Origin: Rhexocercosporidium sp. MPI-PUGE-AT-0058
Lineage: Eukaryota > Ascomycota > Leotiomycetes > Helotiales
Reading direction: 5' to 3'
DNA length: 64,000 nucleotides
NCBI GenBank assembly: GCA_020746875.1
Contig: JAGTJL010000020.1
Location: 1,302,001 to 1,366,000, forward strand
Shown here: one piece after another, positions 22,476 to 35,828 of the stretch
How positions within the stretch are numbered: the stretch's first letter is position 1
Layout: each line of letters starts with the position of its first letter
Notes under the pieces: model-generated
Database searches by the model: none
Told to the model about the DNA's origin: nothing
Seen by the model: the letters and a program-made list of their open reading frames with translations, nothing else
Translations under genes and position numbers: made by a program

Positions 22476-24476
22476 CTCGGTTATCTACGTTGTCGCATGC
22501 TCATTGACTGGGGATGAGTTAGTAGGATCCGAATTCAAAATGGTACAGGCGGCACTTGCCTGAACAAATATTTGATTCTTACCAAGGGTGAAACGTATGG
22601 AGATCGCAGAGAAATTGTGATTTTGGGTTGGGCGAGTCTAGACGGTGCTCTATGTGCGGGGTTGCATTCGGACAATTGAAGCTGCTCGGGTTTATGTTAG
22701 TGAGGGGGTTTCATCAACAATCGAAAGCCAACCGACCGAGATTTTTGCCGAACCACAAGAAGAAGCTCAATGGGTGCGCGGATTTATCCTGATAGCGAGT
22801 TCGTACGAGTTCATAGCAGGTAGATAAGGTAGTTGGGGTAGCTTGGGCAGCTGAGAGTAGGCTGTGCAGCGGGGTCGTTTAGGTATGCCGAACTCTGTCT
22901 AACAGGCAGTAAGAAACAGAGAAATGACCAATCTAGAAGTTTGGAATTGCCGGTAGAGTATAAGGAATCAGATATGTACAGGAACGGACGAAGTCGCAGT
23001 AGATTGGATCAGAGCTTGGAGGTGGTATTTGCGGTAAGTAGCTGTTTGAGGGGTCGTCTGTCGATGGCCGGCTTGCTGGGTACAAGTGGCAGAACCAGTC
23101 AAAAGGTCACGGAAGATGTCGAGAGAAGCGGGAATCAGCATTCAATCGCTGGGGAAGGGATGTGTTTGTGTTTCTGCAACAAGGCTGATTCCGGTATCTG
23201 GGCCAGTGGAAGAGGAGGAGGAGGAGTAGTTGTAGTAGTTGTAGTAGTAGTAGCAGCAGCAGCAGCGAGCACGAGCATGTGAAGGCCGAGGATCAGTAGG
23301 GTGTGATTCAACAAAGAAGTAAGTATCTCAATGGGGTAGTCGGAAGAACTGCTTTGGGCCGAGCAGCTGGAGAGTGGGATTCGAGGAGCTGAATCAATGA
23401 GCTTTGAAGGATGTTTGGATTTTGAAGCTTAGGAGTAAGAGAGAGAAAGAGAGCGAAGAGACGAGAGGCAAGGTACAGTAAGGTAGGGGAAGAATAGGCG
23501 CTCTGACTAGGAAAGAGCTGTCCCTCCCCTCCCCCTCCCCTCCTTCCTCCTTCGACGCTCCCGCTCACCAGGCGTCACTGGACTGGGCCATGCGGGGTAG
23601 GTCGCGGTCGTGTCTCACGAGCATGGTCCTAGTGCGGTCCTAGTAAGCAAAGGCGGCGGGCGGATCCAAGTAAGCTTGGCCACCACCTGCATGGGTTGGT
23701 TTGGGTTTGGAAATAGATGCCTACCTAGGTATATTCCATTGCCTGGGAGAATATTACAAACAGTGCAACCCACCTTGGATAGCTTCAACTCGGCGGCCTA
23801 TGAAGACATTCATTCAGCCTTACTTTCGGATTGCTACTCGGTAGTAGATACAGCTGGTTTAAGCGATCTTTGGAAGAAGCAAGTCAAGTAAGTAAGTCAG
23901 TCAGTTAGTCCCCAGCCCAGTCCGTCGCCCGCCGCTTTTACATCTCTTCCCCTCCTCTCTCCGCATTCACCCGCCCGCTGTGCCGGCTGGAAAGTCAACC
24001 CCTGACCAACCCCAACCCCTGCTCTGCTGACATGTCACGAGCTATTCCCTAAAAGATACTGCCGCCTCTCACCGACTTCCATCTCGTCATTCGGCGAAGC
24101 ACTTTACCTCCAGCTACCCACCTAGCGAAGTGGGGTGGAATAGAATGGATGGATGGATGGCTGTGTACGACAGAGCTATTTACACACACTTTGAACTCGC
24201 AAGCTTCATAAGCAGCCAAACTGGAACTCATCAACCAAGCGCCACCCTTTAACTGGCAAGGTCATAATACAATCAATTATCTGCATGCACTCTTGCTCGA
24301 AAATCAAAGCCACTTAACCACAACCAGCTCAAACAAACACAAACATCTCCCAACCTTGCCCCATGGACTGAACAACCCAGATAACCAGTCCAAGGTCATC
24401 TACGCCCCAATCGAACCCATACTGCTGTCTGCTCCATCCGCTGCACTTGCATAGCTACAGCTACGCTTTGGCCAAC
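22476..24476. promoter_or_regulatory. Divergent promoter region between the repeat protein and listerin
   Basis: 2.0 kb shared by two divergently transcribed genes. It contains a triplet repeat (23211-23267), a short ATGG repeat (24144-24160), and a pyrimidine-rich tract near 23520-23570. No coding region is supported. Confidence 0.5.
23211..23267. repeat. Compound trinucleotide repeat (GAG/GTA/GCA)
   Basis: Runs of GGA, then TAG/TTG, then CAG units follow one another for about 57 bases. Confidence 0.85.
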
Positions 24477-27400
24477 ATGAGCAAACGACAGTTCAAGTCC
24501 CAGGCCTCTAGCAGCCGGGTGGCGTCCGGGGCAGGATTTGGAGGGTTTGGGCAAACATCATCCGGAAGTACATTATCCTACCTGACCGAACCTCCGAACC
24601 TCTCTGCCATTAGCGATGCAAATGTGGTTGTGGCATTCAAGAACTTGTCAAAGAAGGACGGAACAACAAAGTCAAAGGCATTGGAGGATCTGCGGGCCTA
24701 TGTTCAAGCACACCCCTTCGAGCAGGATGGAGGGGTAGAGGATGCGGTTCTGGAAGCTTGGGTGCGCTCCCTACGTCTTAGCTACGGTTACATGATATTG
24801 ATAGAGAAATACAGGTCAAATTCTACCCTCGTATTTCCATTGACAACTCTCGTCGTGTCCGCGAACTCTCCCATATTTTACAATTCGAGCTCTTGAAGTC
24901 CGCTAGGAAGCGGATGGAGAAATACATCCCCAAGATTGTTGGAAGCTGGCTGGGAGGGACATATGACAGAGACCGAGCTGTGGCCAGGGCTGCAAATGAT
25001 GGCACGAAGTCTTTCCTCGACTCCCCAGCCAAAATGGCCCTGTTCTTCAAGCGCTGCGAAACTCCGATAATTGACTATGCCCAAGAAGCTCTGGACGAGA
25101 CATCGCAAACCCTCAGTGATGAGAGGACTATGAGCGCGGATGATATGCAAGCCAAGTACTTCCGGGTTATTGGTTCTAGTGTGTCTCTGATTTCCAACTT
25201 GCTAGCTACTTTAGACAAGGACACCATTCTCAAGCACCAGGAAAAGTACGAGGGGATCCTATCTGGCAACAAAAGATTATGGGCTTTCGCAAGCTGTGAG
25301 GATGCATTTGTGAGAAGAGCAACAGACCAGCTGATGTTGGCCTGTCTGGCAAAGCTACCAGTAATTATTGAGTCTGACATGGAACTGGTCAGCCACACAT
25401 TTATCGCCGAAGCGTTGAAGTCCTCGCAGACTACCTCTGCATACCAGCTCTTGAATCTTTTGGTTTCATTGACCTCAAAATACCCTCAGTTATGGACATC
25501 GTCTTACAAGGCTAAGAAGAGTCCTCTTTCCAGACTCCGTACCTTCGTTGAAAAGGGCTCCCAAGGAGGACCTCCTGATTACTGGACAAAACTGGGCATG
25601 CTTGTGCTCAGCCTTCCAGTTGGGGTACTTCCTTCTGAGCCCGATGTCCTGTTGGAGTTTTTGAGTGCATTCCGCCGTGGTATTTTCAGGAGAGAGGAAC
25701 CAAGAACGAATACTGGGGTAGCCTGGGCTACCTATTTCAGCGTTACGGAGCGTTTCACAACTCTGTTATCCTCAGAAGCTGCGCAAGAAAAGCTCCTGCC
25801 GGAGGGGATATTTCCAGTCTTCGAGCAGTACCTCCACCCCACTCCAGCGAACGACAGCTGGGCCATTGGGACCAACATCTCCACGCTGGCCAAGGGACTT
25901 GGCATTTGCGTGTCAGTGAACGGTTCTGGTGAGTCTACTCTTGACGCTGAGTGGGCTAGGCTCGAGAAGGACTTTACCACGAAGATTCTTACATCTTTTC
26001 CTGAGCAGTCGAAGGATTACAATGCATCGCAGGCTGCTGTCATTTCAATCAGCCACCGCTGGTTCAAACTATTGGCAGAAGTCCTCAAAGCGGGTCAGCC
26101 TGCCTCTCGAGACCTGCTTGTTCCTTCGTCACAACGAATCATCACAGCCTGCCTTGGTGTGATTGTCAGTAGAAATGGCAAGCCGTACTCCGCCACTGCT
26201 ACAGTGGAGTCTGCCTTGCGACTTACACCTACCGTGATAGGAAGTTGGCCTGGAACTCTGGCCGCTCTTGAATCATTTCTTGAAAACCATCTGCCTAAGC
26301 TTATTCTGTCTCCTTCCGGATCATACCTGATTTCAATCCTAAACTTATTTCGCACATTGCCAGATAAAGAAGCAAGCTTTGAAAGCATCTGGCAGTCAAC
26401 AGTCGATGGCCTCTTGGCATTGCCAGAGAATGTGAGCCAGTCCCAGGCAATTGCAAAGCTGATAGCGAATGATGCTGTTTCGAAGGCTTCTCGAGAGAAT
26501 TCTGGGCTTCAGGAGTTCCTTCTTCAAAGCAGTTCCAAAGCTATTCAGGGAAATCCAGAGGCTCGTGCGATATTTGAAGCTGCTATAACATTTCGCTCCC
26601 TGTCCTCTGCTACATCGGCGAAGGTCCTGGACCAAGTACTCGCTGCTCTCGATAACCGAGACTCGGTGTTAGACGGTGCTCTGAAATCTCTGGAGTTTAT
26701 CTCCAAGAATCAACCTAGCTTACTGGACACTCAAAGCACCATCCATGTCACTTTGATTACCAAGTTGCTAGGATTGACCGAGATATCTGATTCTGCATTG
26801 GCTTCTCGTGCCAATACTTCAAGAGCAATCATTGAAAAGTCAAGCAATACTACAAACTCGGATAGTCCTCGACAAAGCTCTCTTGTCCATGTCATTAGAG
26901 AGAACCTCGAGACGGCAGGGCCTCAATCTTTAACGTAAGCTAATTTGACGTAGTTTCTGTCAGTTTAAAGCTAATTGTGATTCAGAGTCGAGACACTCGT
27001 CCAACAAGCAAGCAACGTCATCGCCAACGCTCCAGGATCCCTTCAAACCGACATTTTCCCAGATACCAAGATATGGGCCGAGGCACTTCTCCCACTACTA
27101 AGTCAAGCTCCAAACCCAGCACTCGGTGTTAAGAGACCGTTCGCTGGATCTGTATTTTTGGTGACCAAATCCTCAACGGTTTCGAACACTCGGCCGTCGA
27201 GAGACATCAACGGATTTTCGATTCCGTTAAGGATGGCCGTGTATACGACTGCTCTGCTTCTTCATGAAGATCTTTCGGATCTGTTGCCTGAAGATCTGCA
27301 AGTCGAGCTGTACTACCTCTTGGCTCTCAGCAGTCAACTCGCGAACGACCAAATCGACTTGCTGGAAGACAACAAGTTGTTTGGATCATACCAAGATTCC

Positions 27401-29626
27401 GATGCAGTAGCTGAAGTCAGACTATTCCTAAGTAATGCTCATGAGATCTTTGGTGATGTGGCAGGCAATGCCAATTCGTGGCGAGAACCAGCAAATGCTA
27501 AGCAGTCGCCCGAAGATACGTCTCCAGTGGTTCATTCCCTAATATCGAAGCTTCTAGAAGTCTCAAGTACCAACTCCCCAACTGCCTACTATGCGTCAAA
27601 AGCATTAGGAGGCCTAATACAAGCCCTTGTCGCCGCTCATGGCTGGCAGAATGATGGCAGTGAGGAATGGCTTACGAAGCTGGACATTCTGAAGACCTCC
27701 ACCAACAATATCCTTGGCGCGTCTGCAATCCTTATTGGTCTCGAGGACAGTCTTCGCTCAAGCAAGACGATCAACACTCTCTGTAATCGACTCATTAGTG
27801 ATGTGGCAGGAGCAAAAGCTCAGTCTGAAAAGACTCTTGGGCTTCTCGTGCTCTTGAATTCTGTCCTGTCGGTCTACGATGAAGAAGACCTGCCTGCTGC
27901 AAATAACCGATTGGTCTTTGCGGTCAAACAAATTCTCTCTTGGACAGAAGGCCTGGTAGTAACTGATGCCCGGCTGGCCTCTGAAGCCTGTCGTACCCTA
28001 CAAAAGCTTCTGCCCGCCATCAAAGACGTATATGGAAGTTATTGGGAGACGACTTTTGATTTCTGCGTTTCTATTTGGGAATCAAACGAAGACGGAGTAC
28101 TCTCAAATGAACGGCTACCGATGATCGGCATGTCGTTGAAATTATACTCCATCCTTCAAAAGATGGCAGACGATGAGAACGACGACCTGAAAGAAGCTTT
28201 TGAGCTTTCACGCGAGCAAGCCTGTGATGGGTTGATCAAGCTTCTGAAGCTGGATAGGTCAAAAGAGACCCAGCCCCTTGAGTTTGTTGATACCATTCTG
28301 TCACGACAAGTGACAAAGGTACCCGCAGATCGCATCAAGGATCTGACAGAGTTCTATCCTTTGGTAGCGTCTGACTTCCGAATCATTCAATCTGCGGCAT
28401 TTGATGTTCTGCACAAGGCACTTCCCAAAGTCCAACAAGAACTTTCCGTCAATGTCTTACTGGATGGCACAAGTATGTCAACCTATTTCAGTATCAGCTG
28501 TGCATCTACTAACAATTTCTAGCCGCTCAGCTCCCTCTAGAACTCCTCTCTCTTCTACTCAATACCCCATCAGTTCAAGACCTCTCTGACGCAAGCGATT
28601 TCCCCTCAACCGTGCGCGGCTACCTCCTCTCCTGGCTCATCGTCTACGAATCCTACACAACAGCCTCCCTAAAAGTCCGCAATGACTACAGCGAACTCCT
28701 CAAAACAGAGAATTACATCAGCCCTCTTCTAAACTTCATGTTTGTCATGCTCGGCCACTCCGACGCCAATCCACTAAACTTAGAACGCGCCCGAATAGAT
28801 AACAGTATGATCCGGCACTACGACATGTGGAAAGCAAACGACTCGGAACCCAACGAGCGGAGCATGAACTGGCTTCTCATCCACCTCTACTACCTCTGCC
28901 TAAACTACACACCGGGCCTCGTCCGCACCTGGTGGTTTAGCTGCGACTCCCGACAAACCAGCCTCGCAGTCGATTCCTGGACCCGAAAATTCTTCTCTCC
29001 GCTCGTAGTAGAAGACACGCTGGACGAAGTCGAGAAATGGGCTTCAAACCAAGAACCTCCCGCCGACGACGAGAAAGACCTCGTCATCAAGGTGTCGAAG
29101 CGCTCGAAGGAGATTTTCGCCGGCTATGAAGTCGATGAACTGATGATGCAGATCGTGATTCGATTCCCGGATAATTATCCGCTTGAGGGTGTTAAAGTGG
29201 AGGGACTGAATCGCGTGGCTGTTTCCGAGAAGAAGTGGTTGAGTTGGTTGAGGAATACACAGGGTGTTATTACATTCTCCGTAAGTCTTCTCTTCCTTCC
29301 CCATCCTCCCCGCGTACCAACCCATAATTCTTCCCACCCGGACACATAAACTAATTCTCTTCGTCCTACAGAACGGCAGTATAATCGACGGCCTAACCGC
29401 CTTCCAAAAGAATGTAACCGGCGCCCTCAAAGGCCACACCGAATGCGCCATCTGCTACTCCATCATCGGGCCCGACAAGAAGACCCCCGACAAGCGATGC
29501 CAGACCTGCAGCAACCTCTTCCACTCCAATTGTCTGTACAAGTGGTTCTCATCTAGCAATCAGAGCACATGTCCGCTCTGTAGGAATCCGTTCAATTATG
29601 GTGTTGATACTGCGAGGAGGAAGTGA
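24477..29626 (+). CDS. LTN1: Listerin-type E3 ubiquitin ligase of ribosome quality control
   Basis: Listerin (yeast Ltn1/Rkr1) ubiquitinates nascent chains stalled on 60S subunits in the cytosol. Exons are 24477-24761, 24815-26934, 26986-28472, 28523-29280 and 29372-29626, all in phase, 1634 residues, close to the usual fungal size. The N-terminal domain is recognisable: FGGFGQTSSGSTLSYLTEPP, then VVVAFKNLSKKDGTTKSKAL, and VKFYPRISIDNSRRVRELSH after intron 1. Long HEAT-like helical repeats follow. The RWD-like region contains LMMQIVIRFPDNYPLEGVKV. The protein ends in a variant RING with paired cysteines: TECAICYSI, KRCQTCSNLFHSNCLYKWF and TCPLCRNPF. The start is the ATG at 24477; an upstream in-frame TTG is not used as a start here. 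Confidence 0.96.
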
Positions 29627-30112
29627 GGAGGGATGGTAGGGGTAGTAGTGGATAGTAGGGGGTTTGTAAATAGGTAAAGAATGTCGGGTATAGATTTAAA
29701 AGCAATTACTAGCAGCCTCTTCTCTTGACTTTTTGACGTTTGCAGACGTTTGCAGACGGTTTCATCTCTTTTTATGTCTTCACACATGCCACGAAACCAC
29801 TAAAAGCACCAACACAGGCCGGAGTCAAGTCAATATTCAGGCTTACGGGCACGTCCAAATTTTTTAGGAACCTCCTTCGATTCCCCAATGAATATCACAG
29901 CAAGGGCAGAGAAGTAAGTCCGAAGCTTTCGCATTCACTGCAGTTGCTTCTATCTCCAGCCTGACGGCTCACTCTCGCGCAGAATCAAGATGTAAAGAAG
30001 AGAAAGGGCATGATACTTTAGTCCATGCACCGAAAGAGCGAAAAACCAAAGGCAGTCCCTCACCCAGCGAACTCCAGACCATGCTTATCCCCATCCCCAT
30101 TCCCATCGTCAT
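29627..30112. other. Short convergent intergenic region
   Basis: 486 bp between the listerin stop and the stop of the unrecognised minus-strand gene. Nothing else seen. Confidence 0.5.
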
Positions 30113-31334
30113 CTACCAACCCGGTCCACCATAGCCCAGCACCAATCTCTCCAAGCGCTTGACCTTCAACAACTTATCCAGGCGCCCATCACCGAACGTC
30201 TCAACGGTCTTCTTCTTGCCGATGTAGTGCTTGTACGAGTATCCGACGCGGTACTTGCACTGGTGCTCCTTGCAGATGAAGGCCAGGTAGCCGTTCTTGC
30301 CGACCTCCTCGAAGGCGTGAGCGGGCTCGATCTGGAAGATGCCGACGAAGACATCGGTGCCCATGTACGAGGTGGGGTGGTAGATGTAGGTGCTCTTGTT
30401 TTCGGGGTCGTTGACGCGGTTGATCTGTTATAAGAATACATTACCAAAGCTGAACTGAACTTCAAGGATAGATGTTGGATAGATGTTATGGCAGAGGTAG
30501 ATGGGTGAGGTGGTGTGACTTACGCGGAAGACCTTCTCAACAGCCTTGAGTTGCTCGTCCTTGTAGGCGTGCTCCTCGACAGCGTAGTAGATTCCTCTGC
30601 CCTCGCCGAGCTCCTTGATGAATCCCATGATAGGTTCGATCTTGTCGTCGTCAATGTGGGCGGAGCTACTACGGGTGTCGTGGACTAGCTTGGTACAGCA
30701 GAAGGGGCCGTTTGGGAAGTCGGCTGCCAACTTCGCCTCCTGTAGAGTGGAGAGATGTCAGATTGTTTTTCTTGCGCCTTGGTGAGAGGAGGTTTGAGGA
30801 ATAATGTTTGAGCTGTCGAGGCAGAAAGGTGAGGAAAGGGTCGATATTTACCTCAATTTGCTTCTGCTCCTCCTTCTCCATGGCGTTGATTACGGCTTGA
30901 GGATTGTGATTCTTGAAGTACTTGGTCTCCTCTTTGATGATCTCTTCCTTGTGGAGTTGTGCAGTCTCGGACGAGTAACCTTTGGCTGTGGAGAGAAAGC
31001 GTTGTCAGCCACGCGTCTGAAAAGAAAATTCGAGGAGAGGATGTTGGGTTGGGGTGGGAAGAACGAAGGGCGGCCGCCTCGCTTCGAGTAGCGAATTTTG
31101 GACGGGAATCAAGACGAAAGTAAACAAACAAACCGTGGGCAGTTGAACAATTGGCAACAGGACCGCATAACTTGCAGCCACAGAGTGCTTGGTGTTGGTT
31201 TGGGTTCAGCCTAGTTATGTTGTCTTGTGTGAGCTGTTTTTCCTTTCTTCGATGTGTAGTTATGATTTTTTTCTGAAGTTGTTGGGGTGGTGGGGGGACT
31301 CACGAAGACAACGCAACAGCAATTGTGCCAGCAT
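30113..31334 (-). CDS. Unrecognised spliced gene, about 230 aa, 5' end uncertain
   Basis: Three minus-strand exons splice cleanly: 30852-30985, 30524-30739 and 30113-30424. They encode a charged helix (HKEEIIKEETKYFKNHNPQA), then NGPFCCTKLVHDTRS and GRGIYYAVEEHAYKDEQLKA. The C-terminal half is TYIYHPTSYMGTDVFVGIFQ, LAFICKEHQCKYRVGYSYKH and a final LVLGYGGPGW. Tyr/Cys content and alternating strands suggest a folded soluble domain; I do not recognise the family. Upstream, exon 31304-31334 (ATG at 31332-31334, MLAQLLLRCLP) joins in phase to give 230 residues. A better-looking N-terminus (ATG at 31567-31569, MESSHELSSLE, then SAPSNRFESENDN from 31391) splices well but reaches the same donor in the wrong phase, so a missed exon or a different start is possible. 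Confidence 0.65.
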
Positions 31335-31569
31335 TGTTAGAGGAAGAAGCGTTATCGTTCTCGGACTCAAAGCGGTTCGATGGTGCAGACTGTAAAAAAT
31401 TGAGAGATCAGCATTGGCATTTAAAATGAGAATCTTGCGGACGGGAAAGCGATTGACACTTTAAGTTCTTGTGAGGAAAGTGAAATGGAAGGGAGAAAAC
31501 AGGAATAGAAAAGGAAGAATTCAAAGTCTACGTACCTCAAGAGAAGAGAGCTCGTGGGAGGACTCCATG

Positions 31570-34082
31570 GTGCTTTGTGGTCGAGGGGTTCAATTGAGAG
31601 GTGTTGTTGAAGTTGTAGGAGGAAGGTTTTCGGATTAGGAGCTGTGGAGGAAAGACTTTCAGCTAAGCGAGCGGCCTCCTCTAGCTTGATGGTAGGCTAG
31701 CTACTTATGGATTAAGTAGATGCTCTGTGGCTAGCTTAGGACTGCTGTGGCAAGTGCTGTGGCCGTGAGGTATAGGGAGAGAGTTCGAAGGAGTTTGGTG
31801 CTTTGGGAGGGGACTTTGGGAAGTTAAAGTGCTGTTGGAATGTGTCCGAAACTCTTGTTGAGAGAACTGGAGAGACTGTAATGTTAATTTGAAGTACTAG
31901 CGCTTACCATAATGCTCTCTTGGGCATGAAGCATAGAGGAGAGCGTTTGAGGTAGCTTGGTCCTTTTGGAATATGCACGCTGGAGACGTCTAACAAGAGG
32001 TAGAATACTCCGAGATTTCTTCTAGATACGCTCGAAAACACTTCATGATTATACTTTATACTTTCATTCCTTTCACTGCAGGTGCAGCTGCGAAGTAATA
32101 AGAGGCAGGAGAAGGCTTCAAAGTCAGCGGGTGTATTTAATCAAAAGACGTAGCTTTTTTTGTCTTCTAACTGACGGATAACTAGTTTAAATTGTCGGAG
32201 AGGGAACTAGAACCATTCGCTTAGTGACTCAGAGTAGGGCAGAATCAGAGGAATAGTGAGTTCTCTGTTGAGATGTTTTTTTCTCTTTGAGTGGTTATTT
32301 CAAACGCTTCTGTAGCGATAAAAGCGACCTGTTTTCCTTTTCTTGTCAAAACACAAGCATTAGCCTTCTAACGGCAGTGTTATGAAATCGTACTTGTCAA
32401 GGATTAGATGTAGGAGTGTGCAGTTCACTCAAACAGTATCCTTTGAAAGTATGTAGTTAGATATTTAGGTACGACATACACCAAAAAAAGCACGCTAATA
32501 CCAGAATCCATCTAAGCCTATCTCTTGATATAAAGATATAAATCAAGACAATCTAAGATGTTAGCGAGATGAACAATAGATTACTCTCAGATTGATTGTA
32601 GACTTAGAAAAGATAAGCAAGTTAAAGACAAGATTGAGTTACATAAATAAGATATCAGAAAATAGGAGAATCTGGAATTAGAATTGTAGATCTATTTATA
32701 TCTTTGTTTAGTCTTACCTCACAAAATGCGAAAGCTTTGTCGGCTGATCTTTAGGTGAATAAGTCTAACATCTAGCCCTACTGTGTCACGATTTAGATGA
32801 GATATACGTTACTGGATCTCTCCTTGACTTGTTCCATTAAACACACGACTTTATAATCATCACAACTTCAGATTGTAGCTTCTTGTGAAAGGATAGTGCT
32901 TGGAAAAGTTGGAAGCGCGGACAATATAAGTCAAAAAAGACAAAGGAGTTTAAGGGTGCTAACTAAGGAGTGACATTTAATCCTCTATTTTCAAGTTCTT
33001 TAAACCGCTGATAATGTCTGGTACAAATTTAAGGTACAAGCATTTTCAAGAACATTGCTATTTCCTACTATAACGAATGATTTAAACTCGATCGTAACTA
33101 GAACCATATGAAAGTATGTGAATAAAGATAATCTGATGGTCATGCTAGGAAAGAGACTGGGAACCAAAGTAAGCAAAGTCGCTAATATTTCCGCTTTTCA
33201 ATTAGTTCAATTCAGGGGTGTTTCTTTTTAAGGGAACCTTGTCGGCACTTCTCCTTATCCCAACATCAATGGCAGATATGTCTCCCAGAACCTTTTCGAC
33301 AATCTCTCTTAATATAGCTTCCAACCCTTTAATCTATTTACCGTTTGGATCATGTGCTCCTTGTTTCTCCAGATTTGGTCCGTAAGGATGGCACCTGAAA
33401 CCCCATTCACCAAGAGAAGAGGACTGGGCAGCAGCGGACAAATTCACCACACCAGTCAAGAACTCCCTCATTCCCAAAGGACCTACGGAAATAACCATGT
33501 ATCGACCCTTCGATCAATACCCTGCCGAGATCATCTGTTCTCTCGCGACATCGCTGCCCTCAATGGACAGGTCGAGTGACTCGATTCTTGGCGGGGTAAA
33601 ATAGGCTGAGCCCGTACATCCCAGCATCTTCATGCAAGCTCTCCGGCACTTGACCACATGCCCACACTTCGTCTCCAGCTTGCAATATGGGGCGATCTGC
33701 AAGCTCTTAAGCAGGATCTCCCAAACGCAGACAAATTCCTGAAGATGAAAGGCTGACAGTCACTCTCGAAGGGTGATGATTTCTCCGGTGCCTGCTACAC
33801 AACAGAGGTAAAACATCGTTCCTGCATACCTTGGCTGTTCTTCATCTAACTTCCAAAGTATATAGGAAGCAGCTTACTCTGAAACAATTTATCCTGAGGG
33901 GTTATTGCATGCTTCTAGTATAAGATGTGCAGGCTATTCGTCATTCTTCAACACAGCCAGAAAACAAAACACATTAAATGTTTCCCGAGCTCATGTTTCA
34001 TTCCTACATAAAGTGGACTTCTCGTCCCTAGGATCCTCTTGGAACGGTACTGCATTGCTGATTTGCTTTGAAAGATTTCGTC
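31570..34082. other. Gene-free region with an AT-rich island
   Basis: No coding region in 2.5 kb. The part from about 31,850 to 33,350 is visibly AT-rich (some lines near one-third G+C) against about half in neighbouring genes, and is full of short TA-rich direct motifs such as AAGATA and TAGATAT. It could be an old transposon copy eroded by repeat-induced point mutation, but I recognise no terminal repeat or transposase fragment. The rightmost 700 bp is the promoter side of the epimerase. Confidence 0.5.
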
Positions 34083-35291
34083 ATGATTAAATCACTCCTC
34101 ACCTCCTTGCTGCTCCCATTATCAGTCATCGCCATCCCAGCACCCGGTCCAGATGGAACGTACACCCTCTCCGCCCCCGGCATAACCGCGAAATTCATCG
34201 CATACTCTGCCGCAATAACCAGCCTCGTCGTCTCGGACCGCAACGGCACTAAGCGAGACATCATCCTAGGCTACGACAACGGGACATTCTACCCCGTTGA
34301 CCCCAACCATCCAGACTATGGCGCCGTGCCAGGCCGCTACACAAACCGCATCGCGAACCACACGTACGTCATTGACGGGACACGCTACTTCACCGAAGCG
34401 AATGATGGAAATGGAACACTACATAGTGGATTGAACGGCTGGTCTCGCCGAACCTGGAACGTCTCTGAAGTTACTAACTCGAGCATCACGTTCACGATCC
34501 GCGATGAAGGCAACTCGTCCCTTGGATTCCCCGGGTTGGTGCTGGGAAAAGTCACGCATACTCTCACTGCGAATACGTGGAGTACGAAATTGTCTGCCGA
34601 AGCACCCGAGCACAAGACGCCGATCATGTTGACGACGCACCCGTACTGGAATCTCGACGCTTTCGCGAACCCCGCTACAGATCTTGTGCTGAATCATACG
34701 CTCAGCTTGCCGTTCGGGGAACGCATGATTGGGATTGATGGGACGACGCAGTCGACGGGGAAGCTGCCTAAGGTTAAGAAGGGAGGCGTAAATGATTTTG
34801 TGTCGAAGCCGAAACAGTTGGGTGCGAGCATGAAGGATCCGGAGTGGGTGGGTAATTGTGGGAGTTCGTTTGGGTGTAGCGGGTATAATAATCAGTGGAT
34901 TGTTGATCGTGGGGTGCCGGATCAGCATAAACCTATTGCAACGCTGTCGAGTGATTGGAGTGGTATTAAGTGGGATTTGTATACTGATCAGGCGGGCGTT
35001 GTGGTGTATTCGTGTTATTGGATGGGAGGTAGGGCCCCCCTCTCCCTTTCGACACTTGGACTATGAAGTACGAACGAGCTGACGATCGTAGGCGCTAATG
35101 AGCTCAAGAGATCCCAAGGTGGTCCAGCATCCAACGGCTTTGTGAGGAGCAATGGATGTGTGGCTGTCGAGCCTCAAGACTGGATTGACGGTATCAACCA
35201 TCCCGAGTGGGGGAGAACCGATAAGCAGATCTTCGGACCAGATACGAAGCCGTTTGAGAGCTGGATCTCGTACAAGTTCAGCACGTTCTAA
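34083..35291 (+). CDS. Secreted aldose 1-epimerase (galactose mutarotase family), 381 aa
   Basis: Aldose 1-epimerases interconvert alpha and beta anomers of hexoses. Exons are 34083-35028 and 35092-35291 (donor GTAGGG, acceptor CGTAG), in phase. Residues 1-18 form a signal peptide (MIKSLLTSLLLPLSVIAIPA), so the protein probably acts outside the cell or in the secretory path, and there are many N-glycosylation sites. Family landmarks are GAVPGRYTNRIANHTYVIDG, LHSGLNGWSRRTW (His contacting the sugar), LTTHPYWNLDA with the second conserved His, the NNQWIVD region, and a C-terminal AVEPQDWIDGINHPEWG containing the usual catalytic Glu. The ATG at 34083 was chosen because the signal peptide begins there. 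Confidence 0.93.
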
Positions 35292-35828
35292 GCTGCTGCT
35301 ACAGTCCCGAGAGAAGATCCATTGTACATAGTTGTGGCAGAGTGGTTGTATCTACTGCTTCCATTTACTTATTGACTGAAAGATGAGGTATAAATTCGGT
35401 TGAAGCTGCAATCATCGTGGTGGTGTTTGGAAACGCTCGAAGTCATTAATGAAGAACAATCAAGCGACTAGAGGTTGAGAGTGGTACAGAAATTCGACTT
35501 TATGACATGCTTGAAAACAAAATGTGCTTGGCTTCTTGGCGTAGACACACACCGAGGAATTTCAACATGGAGAACGGCGGAAATCAGTACGTAGGAGTGG
35601 ATGGGCTCACTTGAGTGACTGACACGGGGGGTTTTGTGTACGTGGTATCATTGAAAACTCCTATCTAAATGCTGCAGAGACGAAACGAGGTCTACTTATG
35701 CCCAATCAACAAAAAAAATGCAAATTCCTATGCTACAAGTTACACCATCCAAAAATGTATGCTTGGTACCCATATGTATAATTCAGAAAAACCTATGCCG
35801 TTACTCCTAGATATGACCCCCCGCTACG
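35292..35828. other. Convergent intergenic region
   Basis: 537 bp between the epimerase and MSC2 stop codons. Nothing recognised. Confidence 0.5.

Noticed and set aside
22177..22563. Plus-strand frame over the start of the repeat protein
   Set aside because: Antisense shadow of a strongly supported coding exon.
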